Below are positions 44,021 through 51,834 of a stretch of 64,000 bases of DNA, piece by piece; within the stretch, counting starts at the first letter, position 1, and each line of letters opens with the position of its first letter. The notes beneath the pieces are model-generated. The model saw only the letters and a program-made list of their open reading frames with translations, did not search any database and had not been told where the DNA came from. The stretch comes from Verrucomicrobia bacterium IMCC26134 (lineage in GTDB: Bacteria; Verrucomicrobiota; Verrucomicrobiia; Opitutales; Opitutaceae): the NCBI GenBank assembly GCA_000972765.1, contig CP011265.1, positions 3,097,001 through 3,161,000 on the forward strand. The letters run 5' to 3'. The translations under genes and the position numbers were made by a program.

Positions 44021-44590
44021 ATGAAAACCCGCCTCGCCCTTTTCCTGTCCTTGGCCGCCCTCGCTTTTAGCGGTTGCACGGCCGTCCTGACCGAAAAAAC
44101 CGTGGGCCGCCCCCTCACCCAAACCGAGGTGCAACCCTTCTTAGGCAAATGGAGCCCCAGCATTAAAGAAAAAGCCTCCTTCGAGGTATTCAGCCGCAAA
44201 GACGGGTCGCTCTCCTGCATTCAGAACGAAAAAGACAAAACAAGCACCTGGGACGTCGTCGTTACCACCCTGCCTGAGCACGACGACTCCCGCATCGCCT
44301 GGATAAAATTTACGGAGGACAAAACCGCCGATGGCCCCTGGACTCCGTGCCGTATCCTTTGGAGCAAAGACAACCCCAATGTCCTCGGCCTCCTGATGCC
44401 AAACGAAACCTTTATCGACGAACAAGCCGAGAAGGGCGAACTCGAGGTCACGAAACGCGACGGCAATCGTCTGGTCGGGGCCAAAAAACTGGAGGCAACC
44501 CTGCTCGACCACCGTTTCTGGGACCTCGATCAGGCCGGGCTCTTTACACGCATGGCGCCCTCCCCTCGCCGCCCCGACCGTAAACGCTGA
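44021..44590 (+). CDS. Putative lipoprotein of unknown function
   Basis: This 189-residue protein has a short basic N-terminus, a hydrophobic stretch and a lipobox ending AFSGC (Cys 19), so it is probably an exported lipoprotein. The mature part is charged and rich in Lys, Asp and Thr (FEVFSRKDGSLSC, WIKFTEDKTADGPW), consistent with a small beta-rich domain. I do not recognise the family. The upstream 208-base gap has short stem-forming sequences but no clear promoter. Confidence 0.72.
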   Translation: MKTRLALFLSLAALAFSGCTAVLTEKTVGRPLTQTEVQPFLGKWSPSIKEKASFEVFSRKDGSLSCIQNEKDKTSTWDVVVTTLPEHDDSRIAWIKFTEDKTADGPWTPCRILWSKDNPNVLGLLMPNETFIDEQAEKGELEVTKRDGNRLVGAKKLEATLLDHRFWDLDQAGLFTRMAPSPRRPDRKR

Positions 44591-44612
44591 GCAACCGGCA
44601 GTCCGCCCGCCC

Positions 44613-44726
44613 CTATTTTTCCGCCCCCCCGCCACCGGAGTGGGACCGCCGCTTGGCCGACGAGGCACGCACATCCTTGAGCACGCGGTCGGCCTCTTTA
44701 CATTCGACAGTCCCTTGCAGCTGCAT
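44613..44726 (-). CDS. Possible 37-residue small ORF on the minus strand
   Basis: The frame from an ATG at 44726 (or at 44750) to 44613 encodes a charged peptide (VECKEADRVLKDVRASSAKRR, ending in glycine and serine). Its helical, charged pattern looks more protein-like than random GC-rich shadow frames. Its start would lie within 30 bases of the divergent cyclophilin gene start, and I do not recognise it. It may be spurious. Confidence 0.2.
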   Translation of the reverse strand: MQLQGTVECKEADRVLKDVRASSAKRRSHSGGGGAEK

Positions 44727-44754
44727 GCAATCACTGCTAAGTATCCGCATTCCC

Positions 44755-47313
44755 ATGAAACGCGTTCTCCTCCTTTTTACCCTGCTGACCGTTGGTGCCG
44801 CCCGCCTGCTCGCCCAGTCCACCGTCCCCGCCGTCGCATCGCCGATCGCAGCGCAAGCCCTCACCGTTGGCGCTCCTTCCGCCGAGTTTGACCTCGCCAC
44901 CGTATTCACCGTCCCGGACGTCAGCGGCCAGATCGTCCAGTTCGATACCACCTTCGGCAAATTCAACGTCGAGACCCTCGCCACCGCCGCCCCCGACCAC
45001 GTCGCCAACTTCCTCGCCTACGTAAACGCCGGCGACTACTCCAACACCTTCTTCCACCGCGTTAACGGATTGGGAACCAGCAGCCCGGCCATTCTTCAGG
45101 GTGGCGGCTACTACGCCACCCTGCCCGGTGCACCAACCGTCACCAAACGCACCGCCGTTAACTTGGAATACAACCTGCCCAACGCCCGCGGCACCCTCGC
45201 CGCCGCCCGCACCAGCGACGTCAACTCGGCCACCAGCGAATGGTTTTTCAATACCCAAGACAACTCCACCACCCTCGGCCCACTCAACGCCTCCGGCTAC
45301 AGCGTCTTCGCCCGCGTCCTCGGCACCGGCATGACCATCGTGGATACGATCGCCGAAAACCCGCTGTATAATCTCGGCGGAGCCTTCACCGAGACCCCCC
45401 TCCGCGACATCGCCGTAGGCCAGACCACCCTGCTCGTCTCCAATTTTATCACCGTCAACAGCACCACCGTCATCCCCCTTTTCCCCGCCGCCACCGGCCA
45501 GATCGCCGTCGTCACCTTTACCGTCTCCAGCGACCACCCCAACGTCGCCACCGCCACCCTCGTGGGCGGCCACACCCTCTCCATCAACCCCGTCGGCGCC
45601 GGCTCCGCCAACCTTACCCTCACCGCCACCGATACCAACGGCAACACCGCCCAGACCACCGCCGCCGTCACCGTCGTCGCCACCACCGCGCCCGACCGCC
45701 GCGATGTCCTCACCCTCGGCACTGCCTCCACCCTCCCTCTCGCCGTCTCCGGCTACAGCACCTGGACCACCCCGGGGACGCTGCCAGCCTGGCTCTCCCT
45801 CTCCTCCACCACCGGCGCCCTCACTGGCACCCCGCCAGCCGACACCCCCGCGTTCACCTTCCTCCTCAACGCCCGAGACGCCAACTCCGCCGTCTTCGGC
45901 CAGAACGTCACCCTGCTCTTCAAGGCTCCCGACTCCCCCGACCGCGCCTTCTCCCCCGCCGACTTCACCGAGGCCGTCACCGGCCGCACCCTCGCCGGTC
46001 TCTCCTTCACCAGCGCCACCGCCTTCACCGACCCGTCCGAGCCTGTCGGCAGCGCCTTCCGCAGCGGCACCTGGACCTACTCCTCTCCCTCCGCCAATCA
46101 GGCCCGCATCACCCTCACCTATCCCGCCGCCAACCCCGTCTCCCGCGAGGGCATCGACCTCTACCATCGCGGCCCCCTCGCCACCGACGCCCTTCGCTAC
46201 GACCTCGACAACAGCGACGTCGCCAGCGGCCACCAGCTCACCTCCGCCGACTTCCGTTCCACCTTTCTCCCCCGCGAAATCGCCGCCTCCGTCGTCGATT
46301 CCCGCAACGTCAGCCTCACTTGGCGTGACGAGGCCTGGGCTGATGGCTACAACGTTTACCGCACCGGCTCCTCCACCCCACCCGCCGCCGGCGCCACGCC
46401 CTTGAACGGCGCCACCGCCCTCACCTCCGCCGCCTACACCGACGTCGCCCCCGCGCGCGGCTCCGCCCATTATTACTGGATCACCGCCGTTCGCGCCGGA
46501 CAGGAAACCACCCCCTTAGCCGCCGCCCCCACCTCGATTATCGTTCGCGACGTTCCGCTCGTGCTCAGCCAGCCGACCACCGTCATGGCCGCACTCAACG
46601 CCACGCAACTCTTCGATGTCACCACCTTCGGCACCGACCTGACCTACCAATGGTATTTCAAGGGCAAACCCGTCTCCAAAGCCACCAACGAAGACCTCAG
46701 CGTGCGCGCCACCGCCGCCGCCGCTGGTGTTTACAGCCTCAAGATCACCGACAACACCGGCGACACCGCCCAGGCCGATATCACGCTCGTCGTCGTCAGC
46801 ACTCCCCGCCTCACCGTCCAGCCCGCCACCAAGCGCACCCTCGGCCTCGGAGGCTCCGCCACCTTCTCCGTCTCCGCCACCGGCCTCGCCCTCGATTACC
46901 AATGGTTCCTCAACGGGCAGTCCCTCGCAGGCGAAACCAGCGCCACCCTCGTCCTCGCCAACGTCACCACCGCCGCCCAAGGCAAATACACCGTCCGCGT
47001 CCACAACATCGCGGGCAGCGTCACCAGTCGCGGCACCGCCCTCACCGTGCTCATCCCGCCCTCTGTCCAGAGCGTCAGCGGCCCCGCCACCGTAGTGACC
47101 GGCCAGCCCTTCACCCTCACCGCCGCCGCGAGTGGGTCCGCCCGCCTCGCCTACCAATGGAGCCTCAACGGCACCGCCATCCCCAAAGCCACCAAGCCCA
47201 CTTACGCCGTCAAAAAAGCCGCCGCCGCCAATTCCGGCTCCTACACCGTCACCGTCACCAACTCCGTCGGCGCCACCACCAGCGTTCCCCGCGTGCTGGA
47301 AGTCACCCCGTAA
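44755..47313 (+). CDS. Secreted cyclophilin-type peptidyl-prolyl isomerase with Ig-like domains
   Basis: This is an 852-residue protein with a signal peptide (residues 1-21, ending RLLAQ). Residues about 60-215 are a cyclophilin domain: GKFNVETLATAAPDHVANF, YSNTFFHRVNG, ILQGGGYYATLPG, SEWFFNTQDN. After a BIg/cadherin-like stretch and a putative Ig/fibronectin part (TWRDEAWADGYNVYRTG), the C-terminus holds three Ig-like repeats ending LEVTP, each with a QWYF/QWFL/QWSL core. Cyclophilins catalyse proline isomerisation and help fold exported proteins. The ATG at 44755 gives the signal peptide. It probably works in the periplasm or at the surface. Confidence 0.9.
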   Translation: MKRVLLLFTLLTVGAARLLAQSTVPAVASPIAAQALTVGAPSAEFDLATVFTVPDVSGQIVQFDTTFGKFNVETLATAAPDHVANFLAYVNAGDYSNTFFHRVNGLGTSSPAILQGGGYYATLPGAPTVTKRTAVNLEYNLPNARGTLAAARTSDVNSATSEWFFNTQDNSTTLGPLNASGYSVFARVLGTGMTIVDTIAENPLYNLGGAFTETPLRDIAVGQTTLLVSNFITVNSTTVIPLFPAATGQIAVVTFTVSSDHPNVATATLVGGHTLSINPVGAGSANLTLTATDTNGNTAQTTAAVTVVATTAPDRRDVLTLGTASTLPLAVSGYSTWTTPGTLPAWLSLSSTTGALTGTPPADTPAFTFLLNARDANSAVFGQNVTLLFKAPDSPDRAFSPADFTEAVTGRTLAGLSFTSATAFTDPSEPVGSAFRSGTWTYSSPSANQARITLTYPAANPVSREGIDLYHRGPLATDALRYDLDNSDVASGHQLTSADFRSTFLPREIAASVVDSRNVSLTWRDEAWADGYNVYRTGSSTPPAAGATPLNGATALTSAAYTDVAPARGSAHYYWITAVRAGQETTPLAAAPTSIIVRDVPLVLSQPTTVMAALNATQLFDVTTFGTDLTYQWYFKGKPVSKATNEDLSVRATAAAAGVYSLKITDNTGDTAQADITLVVVSTPRLTVQPATKRTLGLGGSATFSVSATGLALDYQWFLNGQSLAGETSATLVLANVTTAAQGKYTVRVHNIAGSVTSRGTALTVLIPPSVQSVSGPATVVTGQPFTLTAAASGSARLAYQWSLNGTAIPKATKPTYAVKKAAAANSGSYTVTVTNSVGATTSVPRVLEVTP

Positions 47314-47423
47314 CCCTGCGGCACCAAGGGCCATCCTCGTTGGTCCCTCACTGGTGAAGAACGGTCCGGTTTGAGCAGATAATTTAACCCCGGAGCGCAC
47401 GGATAATCGATCCGAGGATACCC

Positions 47424-47465
47424 TCCTCTGACCTCTCCGTGACCTCGGTGTTCTCCGTGGTTTAT
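47424..47465. repeat. Intergenic CCGTG-rich quasi-repeat
   Basis: Three 9-bp variants of TCTCCGTGA, CCTCGGTGT and TCTCCGTGG lie in a row in the 289-base gap before the hpf gene. From memory, similar strings are dispersed between genes in several environmental bacterial genomes, but I could not search here. No gene or terminator is evident in the rest of the gap (47314-47602). Confidence 0.4.
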
Positions 47466-47602
47466 TTGCGTCCGGTTCGCCGGGTTAGGCTTAATCCTGC
47501 CCGCTTCACCTCTCGCACTCCACCGCGTCGCCGTCCGCCTTCCAATCCCACCTGCGCATTGTAGGGCACCGCAGCAACTTTCCGTCTGTCTGAAAAAGGG
47601 TC

Positions 47603-47959
47603 ATGCAAAACCCAACCGTCGCCCCCGCCTCGAAGCTTATCCTCCGCGGCATCCACCTCACCCTCACTCCGGCCCTGCGCGCTGCGCTTCAAAAGAAGGC
47701 CGACCGCCTCCTCCGCCACGAGCCGCACATCGAACGCATCCGCATCGACCTCGATCACGATCGCACCCGCGGCCAGGAGGTTTTCGTGGCCAAGGGCCAC
47801 ATCGAGATAGGCGGCCCTGATTTGCTCGCCAGCGTCTCCGCCGACGATGCCTACAAGGCCGCCGACCTCCTCATCGACAAGCTCGACCGCCTGCTCCGTA
47901 AGCGCGCATCCGCCTACCTCGCCCGGCGCCACGCCCCCGTATCCGAAGCCGCCGCCTAG
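47603..47959 (+). CDS. hpf: Ribosome hibernation promoting factor HPF/RaiA family (short form)
   Basis: This is a 118-residue protein with the HPF/YfiA beta-alpha fold: LILRGIHLTLTPALRAALQKKADRLL at the start, IERIRIDLDHDRTRGQEVFVAKGHIEIG for strands 2-3, and the conserved ASVSADDAYKAADLLIDKLDRLLRK helix. HPF binds the 30S subunit and silences 70S ribosomes in stationary phase. It lacks the C-terminal dimerisation domain of the long form. A terminator hairpin follows 34 bases after the stop. Confidence 0.93.
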   Translation: MQNPTVAPASKLILRGIHLTLTPALRAALQKKADRLLRHEPHIERIRIDLDHDRTRGQEVFVAKGHIEIGGPDLLASVSADDAYKAADLLIDKLDRLLRKRASAYLARRHAPVSEAAA

Positions 47960-47992
47960 CGCCGATTACACTCCATCAGACCCGTCCCACCC

Positions 47993-48030
47993 GCCGCTGT
48001 GCGCGCCCATCCGCGCCGGCGGCTTTTTTT
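47993..48030 (+). terminator. Rho-independent terminator after hpf
   Basis: A GC-rich two-part stem (GCCGC/GCGGC and GCGCG/CGCGC with a small internal bulge) is followed directly by seven T residues at 48024-48030. It lies between hpf and the glgA leader and should end the hpf transcript. Confidence 0.82.
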
Positions 48031-48038
48031 ATTTCAAT

Positions 48039-48102
48039 CCGAAATCCGATGCTGGACCCGAGGTGGTGGCGGCAGACCACGGCGATCACCTTAGGATTTC
48101 GG
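48039..48102 (+). promoter_or_regulatory. Inverted repeat in the leader region upstream of glgA
   Basis: CCGAAATCC (48039-48047) and GGATTTCGG (48094-48102) can pair across 46 bases, with a smaller GTGGT/ACCAC stem inside the loop. It sits between the hpf terminator and the GTG start of glgA. No known riboswitch class is recognised. Confidence 0.35.
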
Positions 48103-48206
48103 GTTCAAGGGCCCACCCTGCACTCCTTGTCTTTACCAGGATAATACCTTCGTCACAAACGCGCTTTTTTCTCGGCTCCAAGGGAAGTTACGGTTTTTTA
48201 ACGCAC

Positions 48207-49682
48207 GTGCCTCCTCTCAAGGTTCTCTTCGTATCCCCTGAGGTCGAGCCGTTCATCAAGGTTGGCGGTCTCGCCGACATGGTGGGCTCTCTTCCTAAAG
48301 CCCTCGTCGCCCTCGGCCACGATGTCCGCATCGTCATGCCCGCCTACGGGAGTCTCAAGCGGGACTCCTCCTGGCACGCCCGCCCCGATCCACTCGGCGT
48401 GGACGTAGGCACCGAGGCCCATTGGGCCCGCACCTGGGAAAATGTTCTCCCCGGCTCAAAGGTCCACGTCTACGCACTCGAACACGAGGGCTTCTTCGGC
48501 CGCCCCGAGGTTTACGCCGGCCCAGGCGGCAACTTTCCCGACAACGATCTCCGCTTCGCCTTCCTGTGCCGCGGCGCCCTCAATCTCTGCCTCCAGCTGG
48601 GATGGATTCCCGATGTCGTCCATTGCCACGACTGGACCACCGGACTGCTCCCACTCCTGCTCAACACCACGCTGCGCCACACCCCTCTCGGCCAGACCGC
48701 CTCCGTTTTCACCATCCATAATCTGGAACACCAGGGCTACGCCGACCGCCGCGTTCTCGCCTTCGCCCACATCCCGCCCGATGAGTTCCGCACCGACAGC
48801 ACCGAGAGCGTAGGCGCGGTCAACCAGATGAAGGCGGGCCTCTATCACGCCACGAAGCTCACCACCGTCAGCCCGACTTACGCCGAGGAGATCAAAGCCC
48901 CCGCCGGCGGTTTCGGGCTCGACCACGTCCTGCGCTACCGCGCCGCCGATCTGCTCGGCATCGTCAACGGCATCGACACCATCGCGTGGAATCCCGCGAT
49001 GGATAAATATCTGCCTCGCCCCTACAACCAACGTTCTCTGGGAGCCGGCAAAGTCCTCGCCAAAGCCGCCCTCCAGGCGCGCCTCGATCTCGACCTCGAT
49101 CCGCACATCGCGCTCTTCGGCGTCGTTTCCCGCTTCGCCTCCCAAAAGGGCCTGGACCTGCTCGCCGAGGCCCTGCCCCACGTCATCGAACGCATGCACG
49201 TGCAGTTCGCCATCCTCGGCGCCGGCGACCCCGGCCTCGAACACCTCTTCCGCTGGGCCGCCGAGCAATACCCCGGCCGCATCGGCCTGCATGTCGGCTA
49301 CGACAACTCCCTCGCCCACCTGATCCAGGCCGGCTCGGACTTGTTCGTCATGCCCAGCCGCTCCGAGCCCTGCGGCCTCACCCAGATGTATGCCATGCGC
49401 TACGGCACACCGCCCCTCGTGCGCAGCACCGGCGGCCTCATCGACACCGTCACGCAATACGTCGAGGGCCAGCCGGTCGGCACCGGCTTCCGTTTTAACG
49501 ACGCCACCGCACCCGCCCTTTACAACACCCTCGGCTGGGCCTGCGCCACTTACTACGACCGCCCGGCGGAGTTCCAAGCCCTGCGCCTGCGCGGCATGAA
49601 CCAGGACTTCGGCTGGGATGTGAGCGCCCGCCGCTACGAGGAACTCTACCACTGGGCCGTCGCCGCCCGCCGCGGCACCTGA
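48207..49682 (+). CDS. glgA: Glycogen synthase (ADP-glucose type, GT5)
   Basis: This 491-residue protein matches bacterial GlgA in length. The N-terminal KVGGLADMVGSLPKAL (18-33) binds ADP-glucose; PDVVHCHDWTTGLLPLLL and FTIHNLEHQGYADRR follow; the second Rossmann domain has PSRSEPCGLTQMYAMRYG and STGGLIDTV, which form the catalytic site. The enzyme elongates alpha-1,4-glucan for storage. The GTG at 48207 was chosen because the family start (KVLFVSPEVEPF) follows within four residues. No other glycogen gene is adjacent. Confidence 0.94.
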   Translation: MPPLKVLFVSPEVEPFIKVGGLADMVGSLPKALVALGHDVRIVMPAYGSLKRDSSWHARPDPLGVDVGTEAHWARTWENVLPGSKVHVYALEHEGFFGRPEVYAGPGGNFPDNDLRFAFLCRGALNLCLQLGWIPDVVHCHDWTTGLLPLLLNTTLRHTPLGQTASVFTIHNLEHQGYADRRVLAFAHIPPDEFRTDSTESVGAVNQMKAGLYHATKLTTVSPTYAEEIKAPAGGFGLDHVLRYRAADLLGIVNGIDTIAWNPAMDKYLPRPYNQRSLGAGKVLAKAALQARLDLDLDPHIALFGVVSRFASQKGLDLLAEALPHVIERMHVQFAILGAGDPGLEHLFRWAAEQYPGRIGLHVGYDNSLAHLIQAGSDLFVMPSRSEPCGLTQMYAMRYGTPPLVRSTGGLIDTVTQYVEGQPVGTGFRFNDATAPALYNTLGWACATYYDRPAEFQALRLRGMNQDFGWDVSARRYEELYHWAVAARRGT

Positions 49683-49763
49683 AGCGGATCGCTTTTCCCG
49701 CCCCTAATCAACCCGTGCCGATTCAGGCTTGGTAGGGCGATCATTAGCGACTAGGAATCACCC

Positions 49764-49792
49764 GCACTGCCGATTCTGCGAATCGGCAGTGC
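49764..49792 (+). promoter_or_regulatory. Perfect 13-bp inverted repeat just upstream of the response regulator
   Basis: GCACTGCCGATTC and GAATCGGCAGTGC pair perfectly around a TGC loop and end 14 bases before the ATG at 49807. There is no T-run after it, so it is not a classic terminator. It may be an autoregulatory operator, a hairpin that limits translation, or a small mobile-type palindrome. Confidence 0.55.
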
Positions 49793-49806
49793 CAAACACT
49801 CATGCG

Positions 49807-50478
49807 ATGAAAATCCTGATCGTTGAAGACGAGCGCAAGGTCGCGCGGTTCATAGCCATGGCGCTGATCGAGCAAGCCTACACGGTGCGCATCGCGGCCT
49901 CTTGCGCCGAGGCCCGGGATGCCCTCGCCGAATCCCCCTGCGACGCCATGGTGCTCGACCTGGGTCTCCCCGATGGCGACGGACTCACCTTGCTCGCCGA
50001 ATGGCGGAAGACCGGTTTTAAGGAACCGGTGCTCATTCTCAGCGCACGCGACGCCGTCGAGGACCGTGTGCGCGGCCTCAATCTGGGGGCCGACGACTAC
50101 ATGGCGAAACCCTTCAGCGTGGATGAACTGGTCGCGCGGGTCCGCTCCCTGCTCCGCCGCCAGTCCGGCAGCAGCAAGACCACCGTGCTCAACCACCGCA
50201 GCCTTCGCCTCGACCTGCTCGGCCACACCCTCGAAAGGAACGGCGAAAAGCTTGAGCTCACCGCCCGCGAGTTCGCCCTGATCGAGTTATTTTTCCAGAA
50301 TCCGGGCCGCGTGCTGACCCGCACCCTGATCGGCGAAAAAGTCTGGGAGGCCAGCTACGACCTCGAGACCAATCTCATCGACGTTTACATCCGCCGTCTG
50401 CGTCAAAAAATCGAGCTCCCGGGCGAGCCCCCGCTCTTCAAGACGGTGCGCGGCACCGGCTATCAACTGCTGCCGTGA
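49807..50478 (+). CDS. OmpR/PhoB-family response regulator (CusR/CopR-like)
   Basis: This is a 223-residue protein with a receiver domain having D7-D8 region acids (VEDERK), the phospho-acceptor D51 in MVLDLGLPDGDGL, T/S in LILSARDAVED and the conserved lysine in MAKPFSVDEL, then a winged-helix output domain (ELTAREFALIELFF; NLIDVYIRRLRQKI; VRGTGYQL). The pattern is like heavy-metal regulators CusR/CopR, but the signal is not proven. It is coupled to the sensor kinase by a GTGA overlap. The ATG at 49807 directly begins the first receiver strand. Confidence 0.92.
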   Translation: MKILIVEDERKVARFIAMALIEQAYTVRIAASCAEARDALAESPCDAMVLDLGLPDGDGLTLLAEWRKTGFKEPVLILSARDAVEDRVRGLNLGADDYMAKPFSVDELVARVRSLLRRQSGSSKTTVLNHRSLRLDLLGHTLERNGEKLELTAREFALIELFFQNPGRVLTRTLIGEKVWEASYDLETNLIDVYIRRLRQKIELPGEPPLFKTVRGTGYQLLP

Positions 50479-51830
50479 TCGCCCGCACCCTCAGCCTGCG
50501 CATCACCGTGCGCTTCGTCACGCTGGTGACCCTCGCCAATATCGCCGCCCTCGCCATCGGAGGCTGGCTGCTCAATGCGCAGATGCGGCGCAGCCTGGTC
50601 ATCATTCATCAGACTGAAATCACCGAGCTGCTGCAGAAACTTGCGAACGCGTCGGTAGACCCCCAAGCGGTGCGGGACCGAATCCTGCGCGACAGTCGCG
50701 GAGACTCCGCCCTGTTCATGATCCAGATCCACGATCACAACGGCAACGTCATGTTCCGCTCCGAAAACCTCGGGGAGTCGACACTGCCTGATCTGCCCGC
50801 CGGCGAAACCCAGCGGGCCGTCATGATCGAGAAACGGGGCGAAGTCCTGATGACCGAAAGCCGGATCGGCAATTGGCACATTCAAGTGGCAAGTTCCATC
50901 GCGGCTGAAAATCGCCTGCTGCATGATTATATCCGAACCAGCGTCGTTCTTGTCGTTTTCGTAGCCCTCTTGAGTCTTGGGCTTGGCTACGGCTTCAGCC
51001 AGATCCTGCTCAAACCCCTCCGCATGATCGCACGCACCGCCCGCCAGATCGGTGCGGATAATCTGAAATCGCGCATCCCCTTGTCCGAGGTGAGAGACGA
51101 GCTGGCCGACCTCACCAACCTGCTCAACGCCATGTTCGACCGCCTCGAAGCCTCGTTCGACCAGGTCCGCCGGTTTGCCGGGGACGTTTCCCACGAGCTC
51201 AAAACCCCGCTCGCCATCATGCGCCTCAATGCGGACAAGCTGCGCGTTCGCGTCGCCGGCGACCCAGATGCAGTTGCCGCCGTGGACGACTGGCTCGAGG
51301 AGCAAGCCCGCTTGGTCCGGGTGATAGAGCGCCTGCTCTTCCTTACCCGTGTCGAAGGCGGAGCACTTCTGCCCAAGTTGAAGCAAATAGAGCCAGCGGT
51401 GCTGCTACACGCCATCGCCGAGGATGCCGCCGTGCTCGCGGAAGATAAAAACATCCGCTTCACCCTCGGACCCTGCCCCGCCGGAAGCCTGCGCGGGGAT
51501 GCCGAGCTGCTACGGCAACTCCTGCTCAACCTTGTGCGCAACTCGCTCCACGTCTCGAGTCCAGGCGGCCGCGTGGAAATGAGCGCCCGGCAAGTCGACT
51601 CAGGCTGGGAACTCGTGGTCGAGGATGAGGGGCCGGGCCTGCCTGAAGACGAGCTCGAGCGAATTTTCGACCGCTTCGTGCGCTACGAAAAAGGCACTTC
51701 ATCCGAACAGGGCCACGGCCTCGGTCTGGCCATCTGCAAGAGCATCGCCGCCCTGCACGGCGGGAGCATCAGAGCGGAAAACCGCCCTGATCGCAGCGGA
51801 TTGCGCGTGAGCACCTTCCTCCCGGCTTAG
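50475..51830 (+). CDS. Sensor histidine kinase, heavy-metal sensor-like
   Basis: This is a 451-residue kinase with a GTG start inside the regulator stop. A first membrane helix lies near 10-32 and a second near 155-175, enclosing a periplasmic sensor of about 120 residues (VMFRSENLGESTLPDL). The HAMP region follows, then the phospho-acceptor H240 in VSHELKTPLAIM. The ATP-binding domain has the N-box LVRNSLHVSS, G1 VVEDEGPGLPEDE, and G2 GTSSEQGHGLGLAICK. The sensor resembles CusS-type kinases in general build, but the ligand is unknown. It converges on the DsbD-like gene 4 bases later. Confidence 0.9.
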   Translation: MIARTLSLRITVRFVTLVTLANIAALAIGGWLLNAQMRRSLVIIHQTEITELLQKLANASVDPQAVRDRILRDSRGDSALFMIQIHDHNGNVMFRSENLGESTLPDLPAGETQRAVMIEKRGEVLMTESRIGNWHIQVASSIAAENRLLHDYIRTSVVLVVFVALLSLGLGYGFSQILLKPLRMIARTARQIGADNLKSRIPLSEVRDELADLTNLLNAMFDRLEASFDQVRRFAGDVSHELKTPLAIMRLNADKLRVRVAGDPDAVAAVDDWLEEQARLVRVIERLLFLTRVEGGALLPKLKQIEPAVLLHAIAEDAAVLAEDKNIRFTLGPCPAGSLRGDAELLRQLLLNLVRNSLHVSSPGGRVEMSARQVDSGWELVVEDEGPGLPEDELERIFDRFVRYEKGTSSEQGHGLGLAICKSIAALHGGSIRAENRPDRSGLRVSTFLPA

Positions 51831-51834
51831 ACGG

